In this document: piece by piece, positions 11,212-21,039 of the stretch
Layout of the letters: each line of letters opens with the position of its first letter
How positions within the stretch are numbered: the stretch's first letter is position 1
Source of the DNA: Branchipolynoe longqiensis
Lineage: Eukaryota; Annelida; Polychaeta; Phyllodocida; Polynoidae
Reading direction: 5' to 3'
NCBI GenBank assembly: GCA_030323885.1
Contig: CM059198.1
Span: 57,128,917 to 57,192,916 of the forward strand
DNA: 64,000 nt
Program-made: the position numbers and the translations under genes
The notes under the pieces: generated by a model
The model's input: only the letters and a program-made list of their open reading frames with translations
What the model was told of the DNA's origin: nothing
Database searches by the model: none

Positions 11212-11455
11212 TGTTGTTGTGTGTTTGTTGTTGTTTTAGGTCCAAGCAACATCTAACGTCATATCAGGATGGATACCGACTTGTGACAGTGTGCACTCAT
11301 AGGGACTTTATAGTGGTGTCCCACTGGGAAACCAGGCCGATGGCACCATGACCTAATATCCCCCTCAGTCACATTATCCTGACACTGAGCCAACCAGTCC
11401 CTGCCCTATCCTATTTATGCCGAGCGCCAGACTAGCAACATCCAATATGTTGCCA
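11212..11455 (-). mobile_element. SINE-A 3' two-thirds, minus strand
   Basis: The reverse complement of the family runs from GTTGTTGTTTTAGGTCCAAG through TCATATCAGGATGGATACCG and CACATTATCCTGACACTGAG to GAGCGCCAGACTAGCAAC. The tRNA head is missing. Confidence 0.85.
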
Positions 11456-11756
11456 AATACCACTTGTGTGAATCATAGAGACGCTGAATATATTAGCACC
11501 ATTTCCTCACAGACAGTCCCACTCGCTACAGGCAAGAGCATCAGCCTAGTGAGCGTCTGGAAAGATACAAACAAGGGGTAGACATTGGCAGCGTTCATCT
11601 TGAATGTACAGGGAGTTGAGAAATTATCGGCAGCCTCCACTCACGCTCTGCAAATATCCGTTCACCCCAGATCAAAGAACAGAAATTCATCGAAGTAGGA
11701 CATCTATTATGTTGTATTGGGGTAACGCAGGCCACATGCCCATACTCCAATCTTGG

Positions 11757-12150
11757 GACCAGATGGGATGGCCAAATTAGTTAGAGCGTCCGTGTCCCGT
11801 GTTGGTAGATCGTGGGGTCATGGGTTCGAACCTTGGTCGAGTCAAACCGATGACTTAAAAATGTATACTTGTTGCTTCCTAGCCTGGCGCTCGGCATTAT
11901 GGCCTATGCTGCCGACACAACATAAAGCATCCACCAATCAATCATTCAAGCATGATTAGGATAGGGCAAGGACCGGTTGGCTCACTGTCAGGAAAATGTG
12001 ACTGAGTGGGATATCAGGTCATGGTGCTGGTGGACTGGTCTTCCAGTGGGGCATCACTATACATTTGCCATGAGTGTGCACTGTCACAAGTTGGTACCCA
12101 TCCTGATATGACATTAGATCTTGCTAGGAAGTGAATCAACAACAAACAAA
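11757..12150 (+). mobile_element. SINE-A, full length with a ~57-bp internal insertion
   Basis: The head is GGATGGCCAAATTAGTTAGAGCG (A box) and GGGTTCGAACCTTGG (B box), followed by the normal body. Between CTCGGCATTAT and TAGGATAGGGC lies an extra segment (about 11899-11956) ending CATTCAAGCATGAT, which no other copy in the window has. The 3' end carries AACAACAAAC. Confidence 0.9.
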
Positions 12151-12309
12151 ACCAAGCATGGACATTCCAACAGGGTGCAACTGTAGACAAGTTTTCTTTT
12201 TCCAACAGTAGAAGTTCCAGTCGGATGCTGTACTGGTAATGTTTATAACAGAGGCGATGGATGAATGAGTGCCCGCCACCCATTTTAGATGTTTTTTGTT
12301 TGGTTTTTG

Positions 12310-12534
12310 TTGTTGTTGTACATTAGTTGTTTAAGCAGGGGAAATTTCAATCATGGACGATTGGTCTTCCTCATTCCACTGCTCCTTGCCCTATCCTAAT
12401 AATGCTGAGCGCCTGGCTAGGAAGCAACAAGTATCAATTGTTAAGTCATTGGTTTGACTCGACCAGGATTCGAACCCACGATCCCATGATCTACCAATGG
12501 ACACTCTAACTCATTTGGCCATCCCGTCTGGTTG
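12310..12534 (-). mobile_element. Short SINE-A with T2 tail, minus strand
   Basis: The reverse complement of the H1 head and proximal body (GGCCATCCCGTCTGG at the head end, ATTCGAACCCACGATCC as B box) is joined after CCTTGCCCTATCC to a different 3' tail. That T2 tail reads TAGTTGTTTAAGCAGGGGAA on the plus strand. The usual central and 3' body of SINE-A is absent. Confidence 0.85.
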
Positions 12535-12574
12535 TTTGAGGTTTATGTCTTTGGAACATCTTAGGTCATATCAA

Positions 12575-12783
12575 AATGGCCCATTTTAGTCGGTCGTGGG
12601 ATTTAAAACCCAGGATTTGAACCCTGGTCGAGAAAAACCAGTCACTTAAAAATGTATACTTGTCACTAGCGAGCCTGGCATTCAGCATTATTAGGATAGG
12701 GCAACGAGTATTGGAATGAGGAAGATCAATTGTCCGTGATTGACATTTCCCCTGCTTCACCAACTAATGTACCAACAAACAAG
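12575..12783 (+). mobile_element. Short SINE-A with T2 tail
   Basis: A degraded head (GGATTTGAACCCTGGTCGAG as B box) and proximal body lead after AGGATAGGGCAACGAG to the T2 tail (TGGAATGAGGAAGATCAATT, TTTCCCCTGCTTCACCAACT, AATGTACCAACAAAC). It lies inverted to the neighbouring copy at 12310-12534. Confidence 0.85.
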
Positions 12784-12879
12784 AAATGAATACCTGTGGC
12801 AAATATGAATGCAACAGCAGCTTGTATGTATTGCACATATTATAAATGCATCAATAAGACTAGTGGAACCAGCTAGTAT

Positions 12880-13215
12880 GGGGGAGGGGGATATAGCTAA
12901 CGTGGTAGAGTGTCCCCCTTTGAAGCTGTCAGTCATCTGGTCGATCTTTCTCAGTGGACCCATTTGAAATTTGGGCTATTTTCTATTCCAACCAGTTGTC
13001 CACAATTGCTTCATCAAAGGCTGCGGTATGCGCTCTCCTGTCTGTGGGAAAGTGCATATAAACAACACCCTGCTGCTTATCGGAAAGAGTAGCATATGTT
13101 GCGGGAGCAGGTTTCCTCCAAAGAATTATATCAGAATGACCATATATTTGATGTCCAATAGCCGATGATAAGAAACTCAATGTGCGCTAGACAGGTCATT
13201 AAATAAAACAAGCTT
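12880..13215 (+). mobile_element. SINE-D, mollusc-type tRNA SINE, full length
   Basis: It has an A-box-like ATAGCTAACGTGGTAGAGTG and a B-box-like TGGTCGATC. The body is CTCAGTGGACCCATTTGAAA, CTATTCCAACCAGTTGTCCA, GCATATAAACAACACCCTGC, TGCTTATCGGAAAGAGTAGC, GTTTCCTCCAAAGAATTATA. The tail is ATTAAATAAAACAAGC. It strongly resembles the SINE I recall as widespread in molluscs, possibly of the MetaSINE group; that name is from memory and untested. Confidence 0.8.
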
Positions 13216-13261
13216 TACTTTACTCATTTATTTATTTTTTTATTTTTTTATTATTTTATTA

Positions 13262-13387
13262 TTGAGGCTGAATTTATACTGCCCATACCATGTAAGCCCG
13301 GGTGTCCAGGCTTGTTTTCAATGCTGGCCAACTGTAGTGTTAGTGTTGTCTTACCAAGCAGTAGCTGTTGATAAGTTATTTATAATG
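13262..13387 (+). repeat. Dispersed ~125-bp repeat
   Basis: TTGAGGCTGAATTTATACTG through CAGGCTTGTTTTCAATGCTG to GCAGTAGCTGTTGATAAGTT is the plus-strand form of 1844-1968. It is preceded by a T/AT-rich run (13222-13265). Confidence 0.6.
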
Positions 13388-13614
13388 CGGCAATGAGATT
13401 AGCTGCACTAAGTTACATGATTGACGTTTAATTGCAAGAGTCTTGGCCTGCAGGTACTACGTGGGTCGGTAATTAATAGGATTCTACACGTAGGCCTACA
13501 AACTAGCGGAAATGTCGGATGAGTTGAGCTTCCACTTCCCGTCTAGCAGGTCATTGGATTCAAACATTTGAGGTTTCATTCGAGGTCTGACTTTGATACA
13601 TGTGACTACTTAAT

Positions 13615-14215
13615 CTGCTGCGATTTTATTTTACTTTGAAGTAACTTTTATTTAAAATGGCTCACTTTTGAGATAATTGAAATTCAAACATGTCAAATTA
13701 ATGTGGGCAAGCATGCCAAAAGTCTGACACCACAGGCTTCAGCAGTAACCGGTTCTATTAAAGTTGCATAGTCCGATGGTTTTGAATTTCTGTATCTTTT
13801 CTGAGATAAATATATTAGATCGATCACTAGTATCTACTTTACATTAGTTCAAAGATAGTTTTATTTTAAATGGTAAACTTTTGAGATGTTTTGAGTGTAA
13901 ACATGGAAAATTAGTTTTGGCAAGCTTGCCAAATCTCTGACACCATAGACTTCTGCAGTAACAGGTTCTGGTATATTGACTCAGTATTGCCTTCTATGCA
14001 GAAACAAATGCTTAATAAGTACATCAGTATCTAAGTTAGATTACAAATTAAATCTAGATAATCGGTTTGGTTTTGAAAATTTGATATTTCATTGGACTAT
14101 GCAGATTTAATTTGACAGCAAATGCTTAATAATTATCTATATATATATATATACGCAAATCTAGATACTTGCTTTGGTTTTAAAAAGTTGATCTTTCATC
14201 GCACTTTGCAGTGTT
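13615..14215 (+). mobile_element. MITE-P inserted into an older MITE-P
   Basis: The inner copy (about 13760-14111) is complete. Its left end AAAGTTGCATAGTCCGATGG mirrors its right end, which reads TTTCATTGGACTATGCAGATT. Outside it, 13615-13759 (TTTTATTTAAAATGGC, CTGACACCACAGGCTTCAGC) and 14112-14215 (GACAGCAAATGCTTAATAA, TCATCGCACTTTGCAG) are the two halves of another, more diverged copy. No coding sequence. Confidence 0.85.
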
Positions 14216-14324
14216 TACAGTCCATTAATTTAACGGCTCCCCATTGAGATCCTAATTGATATCTGGGTTCGTCATCCTGCCCACCGGACAGGATTGCAGC
14301 ATCGGGAAGTTCACTGCCTGGCTT

Positions 14325-14540
14325 TCAGCATGGTGGTTCATGAGTTTGAACCTTGATGGTGTCAAAGCGATGACTTACAAAGTTGATGCTTGCAATACAT
14401 AGTCTCCTACTTGGCATTATCAGCGTAAGACTAGGGACGGTGTGTTCATTATCAAGATACTCTGACTGAGGGGGATATCCAAGCCTGGTCCTGGCAGTTT
14501 CATTTCCCTGTCGGGCAGCACAGTCGTCATGGGGGCCCAT
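14325..14540 (+). mobile_element. Diverged SINE-A
   Basis: GTTTGAACCTTGATGGTGTCAAAGCGATGACTTA (B box plus family box), then TTGGCATTATCAGC, ACTGAGGGGGATATC and CTGTCGGGCAGCAC. The match is patchy. Confidence 0.55.
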
Positions 14541-14603
14541 TTTCAAAACATGTTGTGAAGTATAACTAGTTATACCAATATTATTTGAGCATATCGTTAT
14601 TCA

Positions 14604-14935
14604 TTGGGGATACTACCTGCAGGAATAGTTTATCCTGTTTTCCTTTCCACAAACAAAATAACTATTGACACAAATTACACATGTGAACTAGGGGGGAAGC
14701 CGCTAGCGCAAGTTGACACCGACAAGTACTTGGGACTAACCCTAGATAAACACCTAAATTATAATGAATGCATAGAGGGCATTATCCCGAAAATAAACTG
14801 CACAATTTGGTTACTATCCAAGATTAGGGATTATATTGCAGAAAGCATGGCCATCAAGGTCTTCAAATCTATGATCGCACCATATTTTGACTATGGGGAT
14901 ATAATCTTCATGGGAGCTAGTATGGTGCGATCATA
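14604..14935 (+). pseudogene. LINE relic D, reverse-transcriptase C-terminal part (CR1/Jockey-like)
   Basis: An open frame of 110 codons whose residues 35-105 carry the end of a non-LTR RT and its thumb: VDTDKYLGLTLDKHLNYNE, IPKINCTIWLLSKIRDYIAE, then IKVFKSMIAPYFDYGDIIF. This YLGLTLD...I..K......L.KIR.Y......FKS.I.P.FDY pattern is typical of CR1 and Jockey group elements. The catalytic FADD box is upstream and missing. A T2-tailed SINE breaks into the frame at about 14936, and the LINE resumes at about 15085. The element is dead. Confidence 0.8.
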
Positions 14936-15078
14936 GATAATGACTTAAAAATGTATACTTGTGGCTTCCTAGCCAGGCGCTCGGTGTTATTAGGATAGAG
15001 CAAGGAGCAGTGGAATGAGGAGGAAGACCTATTGTCCACAATTGAAATTTCCCCTGCTTAAACAACTAATATACCAAC
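14936..15078 (+). mobile_element. 5'-truncated SINE-A with T2 tail, inside LINE relic D
   Basis: It starts at AATGACTTAAAAATGTATAC and keeps CCTAGCCAGGCGCTCGG and ATTAGGATAGAGCAAGG. It then switches to the T2 tail (GTGGAATGAGGAGGAAGACC, AAATTTCCCCTGCTTAAACA). It separates the two parts of LINE D. Confidence 0.85.
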
Positions 15079-15084
15079 AGAATT

Positions 15085-15275
15085 AGACCAACAAAAAGTG
15101 ACCCCCCTCAGCCCTGCCAGGTCCCACATCAACCTCCTCAAAATGCAGTGCAGATGATCGCAGTGTAGCTAATATGAGTGGCAATATTTGTAATAAACTG
15201 CCAGCTGCAACACAAAATGCAGAAAACATATCAGTGTTTAAGAAACTACTAAAAGATAATGCCACCTAGAAAAAC
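15085..15275 (+). pseudogene. LINE relic D, last codons
   Basis: In one frame, about 15175-15270 reads ICNKLPAATQNAENISVFKK followed by LLKDNAT and a stop. This matches the closing motif (W..LP..I..A.S...FK..LK) of CR1/Jockey ORF2 proteins. The stretch between FDYGD and this motif is deleted. It is collinear with 14604-14935. Confidence 0.7.
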
Positions 15276-16262
15276 AGAGGATGTTTAAATGGACTAACAC
15301 AAAGTGTAGTGAAAGCTGGATTTTGGACTGTTTGCAATCTACAAACTGTTACAAAATAATGCAAGAAAACCTAAATTTAAACTAAATTCAAAAGTCTTGA
15401 ATCATATTAGACTAGTGCTGCCCAGCGGTGAAAACAAGTATTAACACACTTATCCGTTATGAGCAGGGTAAATGAATTCATCACAAAAACAACAATCCTG
15501 AGCATTTCTATAAATATGTTACATTGTAGGTGAGCCGCCTGAGGTGGGCAGTCCGCAACTGTCTGCAAACAAGCAAGGCATATGCCGCCACAAGTGTACA
15601 TCCAACCGAATCTGCCTCCAATCGGCAGGAAAAGTTGCTTTATAATAAACCGAGGGCCTTTAGAGGTGCCGTCAGCCAGAGTAATACTCATCCAACTATA
15701 TTCAATTATGTTGTGTTCAATTGTGATGGTAGGGAGCATACACAATAATGGCGGCCTTAGACGGTGCTAGGACCCTCAAACAACAAGGTAGGAAACTCAA
15801 TTTAACAACACAAACCCGATCAGTACATTAAAGGTTGGAGTTTATTTGTCGGTTTAATCAACTTACAATGTCCTAGTAGTTTTGCCATTGGGAAAAGGGT
15901 TATTCTCCAAAACTGGACACCACATAGCTGGTCTCCATTTTACGACTTTGATAATTAAGTCTTTGTTTTATTAATAGCAAGTCAAATAGGTATTGCAGCA
16001 TCTGTCTATTGGGTATGTTAGCAGTTCTACATGTATTGAATTTATCCCACATAAGATATCAGAATTATAAATGTATGATTTTGCACTATAGTGAAACTTT
16101 ACACATTTACACCATACATGTAGCCAAACTTTGTTCAACTTATTTTTCAACTTTTTTCTTGTAAGTCATAACCTTGTTTGCTTAACAGTAATCAAGCAAA
16201 TCTTGTTTGACTATGTTGTATATGTTAAAATGAGATTCTGGGTGTGTCTTTGATTTTCATGT
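15276..16262. other. Unassigned AT-rich stretch
   Basis: About 1 kb in which I recognise neither a gene nor a repeat. The short frames (for example 15407-15745, both strands) show no motif and no repeat partner in the window. Confidence 0.45.
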
Positions 16263-17284
16263 TCATCATCATCATCATCATGCTGTCGGTCGCGATGCGA
16301 CAAAGACTGCTTTCATTACTTGACTGCCGCTCTCCATTTAGCTCTCTGCTGTGAGAGTTGTCTCCATGAGTCGGTCTTAATGTCTCTCAGCTTCAGGTTT
16401 CTCTTGATGGTATCTTTGAACCGGAGACGCGGGCGCCCTCTCTTTCTGTAGCCAAAAGACAGTTGAGAATAGAGGATCTGCTTTGGTAGCCTGTCTGATG
16501 ACATCCTCATGAGGTGTCCAGTCCACCGGAGAAACTTTTTGATCAGAAGAGCTTCCATAGAGGGCAGCCCCATCCGTTCGAGTATTTCCTTATTCGTCAC
16601 TTTGTCCTTCCAGGTTAGCCTCATGATTGAACGCAGATGTCGCATCATGAAGGCATGCAGCTTTTTCACCTGCTGTCTGTATGCTGTCCAGGCCTCGGCT
16701 CCGTATAGTAGGGTGGATAGCACGATTGCGCGGTAGATCTTACCTTTGACCCGAATGGACACATGGTGGTTGTTCCAGAGTCTCTGGCGTAGTCGGCCGA
16801 AAGATGCGCTAGCCTTGGCCATCCTCCTCTGTATCTCAGCATCAATGCGTCCATCACTTGATATTGTGCATCCGAGATAGGTGAATTCCGGAACAGAGTT
16901 CAGCTTGTTTCCGTCAACCATGATCTCCTCCTCTCGGGTTCTTGTAGAGTTGGGTTGGTACAGCACCTCCGTCTTCTTGATGTTAATTTTCAGGCCAAAC
17001 TTCTTTGATGCATCGGAGAAAGCGTCCACTATTTTCTGGGTCTCTTCAGCAGAGTGGGCAACCAGTGCACTGTCATCTGCGAATAGTAGGTCTCTCACCA
17101 GTATCTGAGTAGTCTTGGTCTTCGCTCTGAAGTGTGCGACATTGAATAGGTCAGCGCTCTGTCTGGACTGTATATAGATGCCATCCCCCATGTCTCGGAA
17201 AGCCTCGTCTAGCATTGCTGATAGGAAGATGGAGAAGAGCGTGGGGGCCAGTACACAACCTTGCTTGAACCCATTGTTACACAA
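16263..17284 (-). pseudogene. LINE family A, 5'-truncated copy with a 322-codon open frame
   Basis: Minus-strand frame 16316-17284 stays open for 322 codons. It starts inside the RT domain at FKQGCVLAPTLF (residues 6-17, the motif before the catalytic box), then LLFADDSALVAHS (66-78) with the FADD catalytic aspartates, FTYLGCTISSDGR (134-146), LLYGAEAWT (192-200), TNKEILERMGLPSM (230-243), RWTGHLMR (253-260) and RGRPRLRFKD (282-291). It stops just after KWRAAVK. The 3' end is GTCGGTCGCGATGCGACAAA in reverse, followed by a (CAT)n run at 16263-16279 on +. Fingers and palm N-terminus, endonuclease and ORF1 are missing, so the product cannot transpose. The open frame suggests a recent insertion. 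The clade (RTE/Jockey group) is an inference. Confidence 0.9.
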
Positions 17285-17299
17285 GTGATATTAATGCGT

Positions 17300-17370
17300 T
17301 GCTCAATTTGTATAAGATCTAATTCAAAAAGTCAAATTCTTTTTTTTCAACTCTGACATATGCACAACAT
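17300..17370 (-). repeat. Dispersed repeat fragment
   Basis: TCAACTCTGACATATGCACA is the reverse of the 10985-11110 and 19110-19210 repeat. Confidence 0.45.
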
Positions 17371-18245
17371 GCATACCGTCATAGGACATTAGATTAGGCT
17401 ATTATTTGGAAGGATTTTTGCTATTATTTGGAAGGTTTTCACTTTTGGTTTCCATGTCACACTTTGGTGCCCATTTTAGAGAATGACATGGAAATACAAG
17501 TTTGGATTGTTCAATTACCCATGTTGGGGCCAATATGACCAATATGCTGACTACACTATTGTTCAATGTCAACCCGAGGTATATTTTCCACGAGGACATT
17601 AGCGAGGGATATTTTTGTTATATGTCCAACCACGCCCACCCTAACCAACCGCCCCTGTAAGATATGCGACTTATACATGCTGTCCAGCGGCCATACGAAG
17701 ATGGTCACATGACATGGGAGACATGTGACACGCAGTCACGTGACCAAAACATTAGCATAAAGTCAGTCGTTACCTAACTGTTGTCTTGTCCTTACATCAT
17801 ATACTCCATGGTATCAGATTACGAACATATGATTCAATAATGGAACTATCGGGACTAAAACCTCCAGTCCTACTCATGCTAGAAGGAACTCTAGGTCAGA
17901 ACTGGAAAACATGGATCAACGAACCACCCCCCCCCCATCCCCCGCCTCCACACCGCTGCCACCACGCCACCACTCTGTTACCCCCCCCCCCCCCCACCCC
18001 CCCGACCCCGGGGTGAAAAAGGGCACACCCGGAGCTTTCAGTGAAGTGGTTGTTGGAGTGGCGACACTTGTGTTATTTGGAGAAGGGTTACTGATAATGC
18101 CGCCATTGCGAGACCCTGCTGTCTGACCAGACAGAAACCAGCGCATCACGTGACCAGACGCCTGTGGTCTGTCTCACGGCCGCTGTGCAGTGGCGCTAAT
18201 ATAACCGCTACGGAGACATAGCCCGTTAGATGTTCTTCCTATTTT
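17371..18245. other. Unassigned stretch with poly-C runs
   Basis: No gene recognised. Homopolymer C runs lie at about 17927-17935 and 17981-17994. Several CACGTG/TCACGTGA words occur around 17694-17745 and 18145. Repeated ATTATTTGGAAGG (17401, 17424) is a short direct repeat. Confidence 0.4.
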
Positions 18246-18249
18246 ATTG

Positions 18250-18940
18250 ACCAGGTGCGGTGGCCGAATCTGTGGAGAGAGGGCCTCGCAGGCGGGATAT
18301 CGCTAGTTTTGTTCCCAGTCTTGTCAAACCAATGACTTATATTATCAAATTTATACTTGTTAAGTCCACATTTGAGATGTGGACTTATCGAAGGATGATG
18401 AAAATATCATGGACAAAGAAGATCACCAAGAAAGAAGTTCTCAGAAAAATTAAAAATAAGAAACGTTGTTTGCCACTATACAGACAAAGAAACTCATTTA
18501 TTTTGGCCGCATCATTCGTAAGAGTTCAATATACCGTACATTGTTGGAAGGGAAGGTGAATGGCAGCAGAGGGAGAGGGAGACCAAGAACATCATGGCTT
18601 ACAAATATTTCACAGTGGACAGGCTTGAATTATTCACAGTCTATCAGAACAGCACAGCATCGGGACAAGTGGAGAACCATTGCATCCAACCCGGAACTAT
18701 TGATTGATACTTGTTGCTTCTTAAACAGGCGCTTGGGATTAATAGCATAAGGCAAGGACTGGTTAGTTCAGTCTCAGGATAATGTGAGTGAGTGGGATGT
18801 TGGGTCATGGTGCTGGCGGGCTGGTCTCCCGGTGGGGTATCACTCTCTGTAAAGTTGCCGTGGGTGTGCACTGTCACAACTCGGTACCCATCCTGATATG
18901 TCCTTAGTTCTTTCCTGGATCTAAAACTCAAACAACCTAA
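18250..18940 (+). mobile_element. SINE-A split by a LINE B fragment
   Basis: The head and first third run from 18254 (TGCGGTGGCCGAATC) to TTTATACTTGTT at 18361. The second part resumes at 18707 (ATACTTGTTGCTTC) and runs to GGATCTAAAACTCAAACAACC. The intervening 18362-18706 is LINE B. ATACTTGTT is duplicated at 18353-18361 and 18707-18715. Confidence 0.9.
18362..18706 (+). pseudogene. LINE family B, 3' fragment (~345 bp)
   Basis: It aligns with 38940-39290: TTTGAGATGTGGACTTATCG, AAGATCACCAAGAAAGAAGT, GTGAATGGCAGCAGAGGGAG, TTGCATCCAACCC. The frames encode the C-terminal FEMWTYRRMMKISW, then FGRIIRKSSIYRTLLEGKVN, GSRGRGRPRTSWL. A one-base loss near 18465-18470 splits them. The tail is ACTATTGATTG. 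A 9-bp target duplication flanks it, so this is a 5'-truncated insertion into the SINE. Confidence 0.9.
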
Positions 18941-18954
18941 CGACATCCTGTTTT

Positions 18955-19100
18955 GTTGTTTGGAATATTTGTTGAGAAGGTAGGGACAATTTCAGTCGCG
19001 GAAACCTATTCTTCCTCATTCCACTGTACGTGTCCCTATCCTAGTATTGTGCAGTGCTAGGATAGATGGGTCATTATCTTATTGTGTGTTATGGAACCCG
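18955..19100 (-). mobile_element. T2-tailed short SINE-A, minus strand, degraded
   Basis: GTTGAGAAGGTAGGGACAAT, TTCAGTCGCGGAAACC and TTCTTCCTCATTCCACTGTA are the reversed T2 tail. CCCTATCCTAGTATTG and the degenerate body follow, ending near GGAACCCGGATTGAAC (reverse B box). Confidence 0.6.
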
Positions 19101-19109
19101 GATTGAACA

Positions 19110-19210
19110 GCTTCAACATAATATCACAAACATTAAAAATAATAGCAGAATCCATGTTCCTATGAAGTTTTACAAGTTCTGCATATATCAGAGTTGAACA
19201 ACAAACTATT
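19110..19210 (+). repeat. Dispersed repeat (partner of 10985-11110)
   Basis: TAATAGCAGAATCCATGTTC, TCTGCATATATCAGAGTTGA matches the earlier copy. An open frame of 119 codons (19194-19553) begins in it; it has no recognisable domain and is not called. Confidence 0.55.
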
Positions 19211-19654
19211 TACTTTTTTATTTAGATCTTATTGTAAACAAATTGAACAATACATTAACATCACTTGTGTATCATGGAAAGCAAAGACACATTCAGAACA
19301 TCACACATTAGGCTACACAACAAAGTTAAAGAACGTCGTATTGATTAGAGTTAAGCAAACAATGTTATTCCTTACAAGAAAAAAGTCGGGGACAAAATTG
19401 AAAACAAGTTTGGGTACGCATGATGTTGATGTATACATTGTCACATTTTCACTTCAGCATGAAATCGTACAAGTATACTTTTCATTTCTTTTATGGGATA
19501 CATTAAATATATGTACTATCGCTAACATACATAACACACAGAGGCAACAATAATTATTTGACTTGCTATCAATAAAAGGAAGAAATACTTATCACCATAG
19601 CAATGTGAAAGCGAAATATGTAGTGCCCAGTTCTATAGATTAACCCGCATCAAG

Positions 19655-19758
19655 TATGAATGCTTAACTCATTGGTTTGATTCAGACAGGGTTCGAACCC
19701 CACGACCTGCTAACATGGGGGGTGAATGGGCAACTCATTCAGCCATACCGGCTTGGTT
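19655..19758 (-). mobile_element. SINE-A head only, minus strand
   Basis: ACTCATTGGTTTGATTCAGA, GGGTTCGAACCCCACGACC (reverse B box) and CAACTCATTCAGCCATACCG (reverse A box). The body is missing. Confidence 0.75.
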
Positions 19759-19929
19759 TCACTTGTGGACTGTACCCGTCTAGGATGAAAATTACTTATC
19801 GAATGCACCGAAATATCAGTACTCACTTGAGTAGTTTCGGCAGCGTTAACGTGAGGTACACAGCTCATTGGTGATCAGTTACTTTCTTGATCTCATACAC
19901 TACTTGGTTACTTCTGTTGTTACTACCAC

Positions 19930-20506
19930 CAGAGAGCGTGTATATAAACAGATCAGAGGGACAACTCTCATACTAGACCGTGTAACAGCTGCCGACTGTG
20001 GCGCTCCAAGTGGTGGTGTGAAGTTTACGATATGGGCAACTCAAGGCATTGTCAATGGCAGTGAGCAATCTTCATACAGAAACGTAAATATCTAAAACTA
20101 CACACCTAGACAAACTGATTGGATACACATAGAAACATTTTACCAAAAGATTATAAATGATAGGTTAGGTCTGGATTCTATAATTTGGAATAAACTGACA
20201 TTTTCACTATGCGTATGCAAACTCTATGCATTGCATGCGGTGAGCATCTCATACAGAAAAAGTAAATACTCTAAAACCACACATCTAGAACGAATCGCTT
20301 GTACCATATAGAAACATACTCACGAATAGATATATTAATTTATAAGGTAGGTTCTGATTCTATAATTTGATAAAACAATGTTTGCACTGCACATACTGTC
20401 AAACTCAAAGCTTGTTCAACAATAACCACCAGGAGCGCCACTGTTGCCTGTGTTACCGATTTTCGCGGGAGTTGTCCGTCTCATCTGTATATATTCACGC
20501 TCTCTG
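19930..20506. mobile_element. hAT-like non-autonomous element with long TIRs
   Basis: The termini are CAGAGAGCGTG at both ends (19930 on +, and reversed ending at 20506). Similarity extends about 80-95 bp inward: ATACAGATNAGANGGACAACTC, GTGGCGCTCC. CTACCAC is duplicated at 19923-19929 and 20507-20513; CAGAG ends with a 7-8 bp duplication fit the hAT superfamily. The interior has a direct duplication: the CATACAGAAA..GTAAATA..CTAAAAC block occurs at about 20074 and 20251, each followed by ATTCTATAATTTG. No transposase. Confidence 0.8.
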
Positions 20507-20658
20507 CTACCACCATGATGGCAACCACATTATCCATTTTTGTGTATTATTAGATATGAAGCAACAACTTTTCCTTGCTGAAATAAGACCATACTGGACT
20601 AGCCGCTCCGCAAGTGACAGTTCATAGTGGTTGTACCTTGACCAACTCAAAAGGCATA

Positions 20659-20812
20659 CAGTAAAACCTCTCTAACCGACCACCTCCACAGATCGACCAC
20701 TCCCCTATATCGATCGCTTTATTTGGGTCCCAGCAATACCATTGTAACCATATCATAACTCTCTAAACCGACCACCTCCCTAAATGGACCACTTAAAGTT
20801 GGTTCCAACAAC
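20659..20812. mobile_element. pogo/Tigger-like MITE (family T), right end missing
   Basis: After TA at 20657-20658 comes CAGTAAAACCTCTCTAACCG, then ACCACCTCCACAGATCGACC and ATATCGATCGCTTTATTTGG. It matches the complete copies at 44986-45374. The right terminal repeat is lost. Confidence 0.8.
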
Positions 20813-21039
20813 AGCCAACTGTTCCATCAGTGACTACCGGCTACCCTTGTTGAATATTGCATGTGATGCGCCTGGGCTGTGGCATCCTGACCCTGACGGA
20901 GTAAACCAGGGTAAACAATTGCGGTGTAATATATCTCTTCATTCCCCAGGCGGAGCAGAAGCCAGTACATCACAATAGGATAGAAGTAATGGCTGCATTG
21001 TGTTATAAACTGTGAGCACTGCCACTGCATACTGACAGT

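Noticed and set aside
14325..14546. Minus-strand 73-codon frame
   Set aside because: It is an antisense reading of a diverged SINE-A.
19194..19553. A 119-codon open frame in AT-rich DNA
   Set aside because: It is longer than usual for AT-rich sequence, but it starts inside a dispersed repeat and shows no motif; not enough for a gene call.
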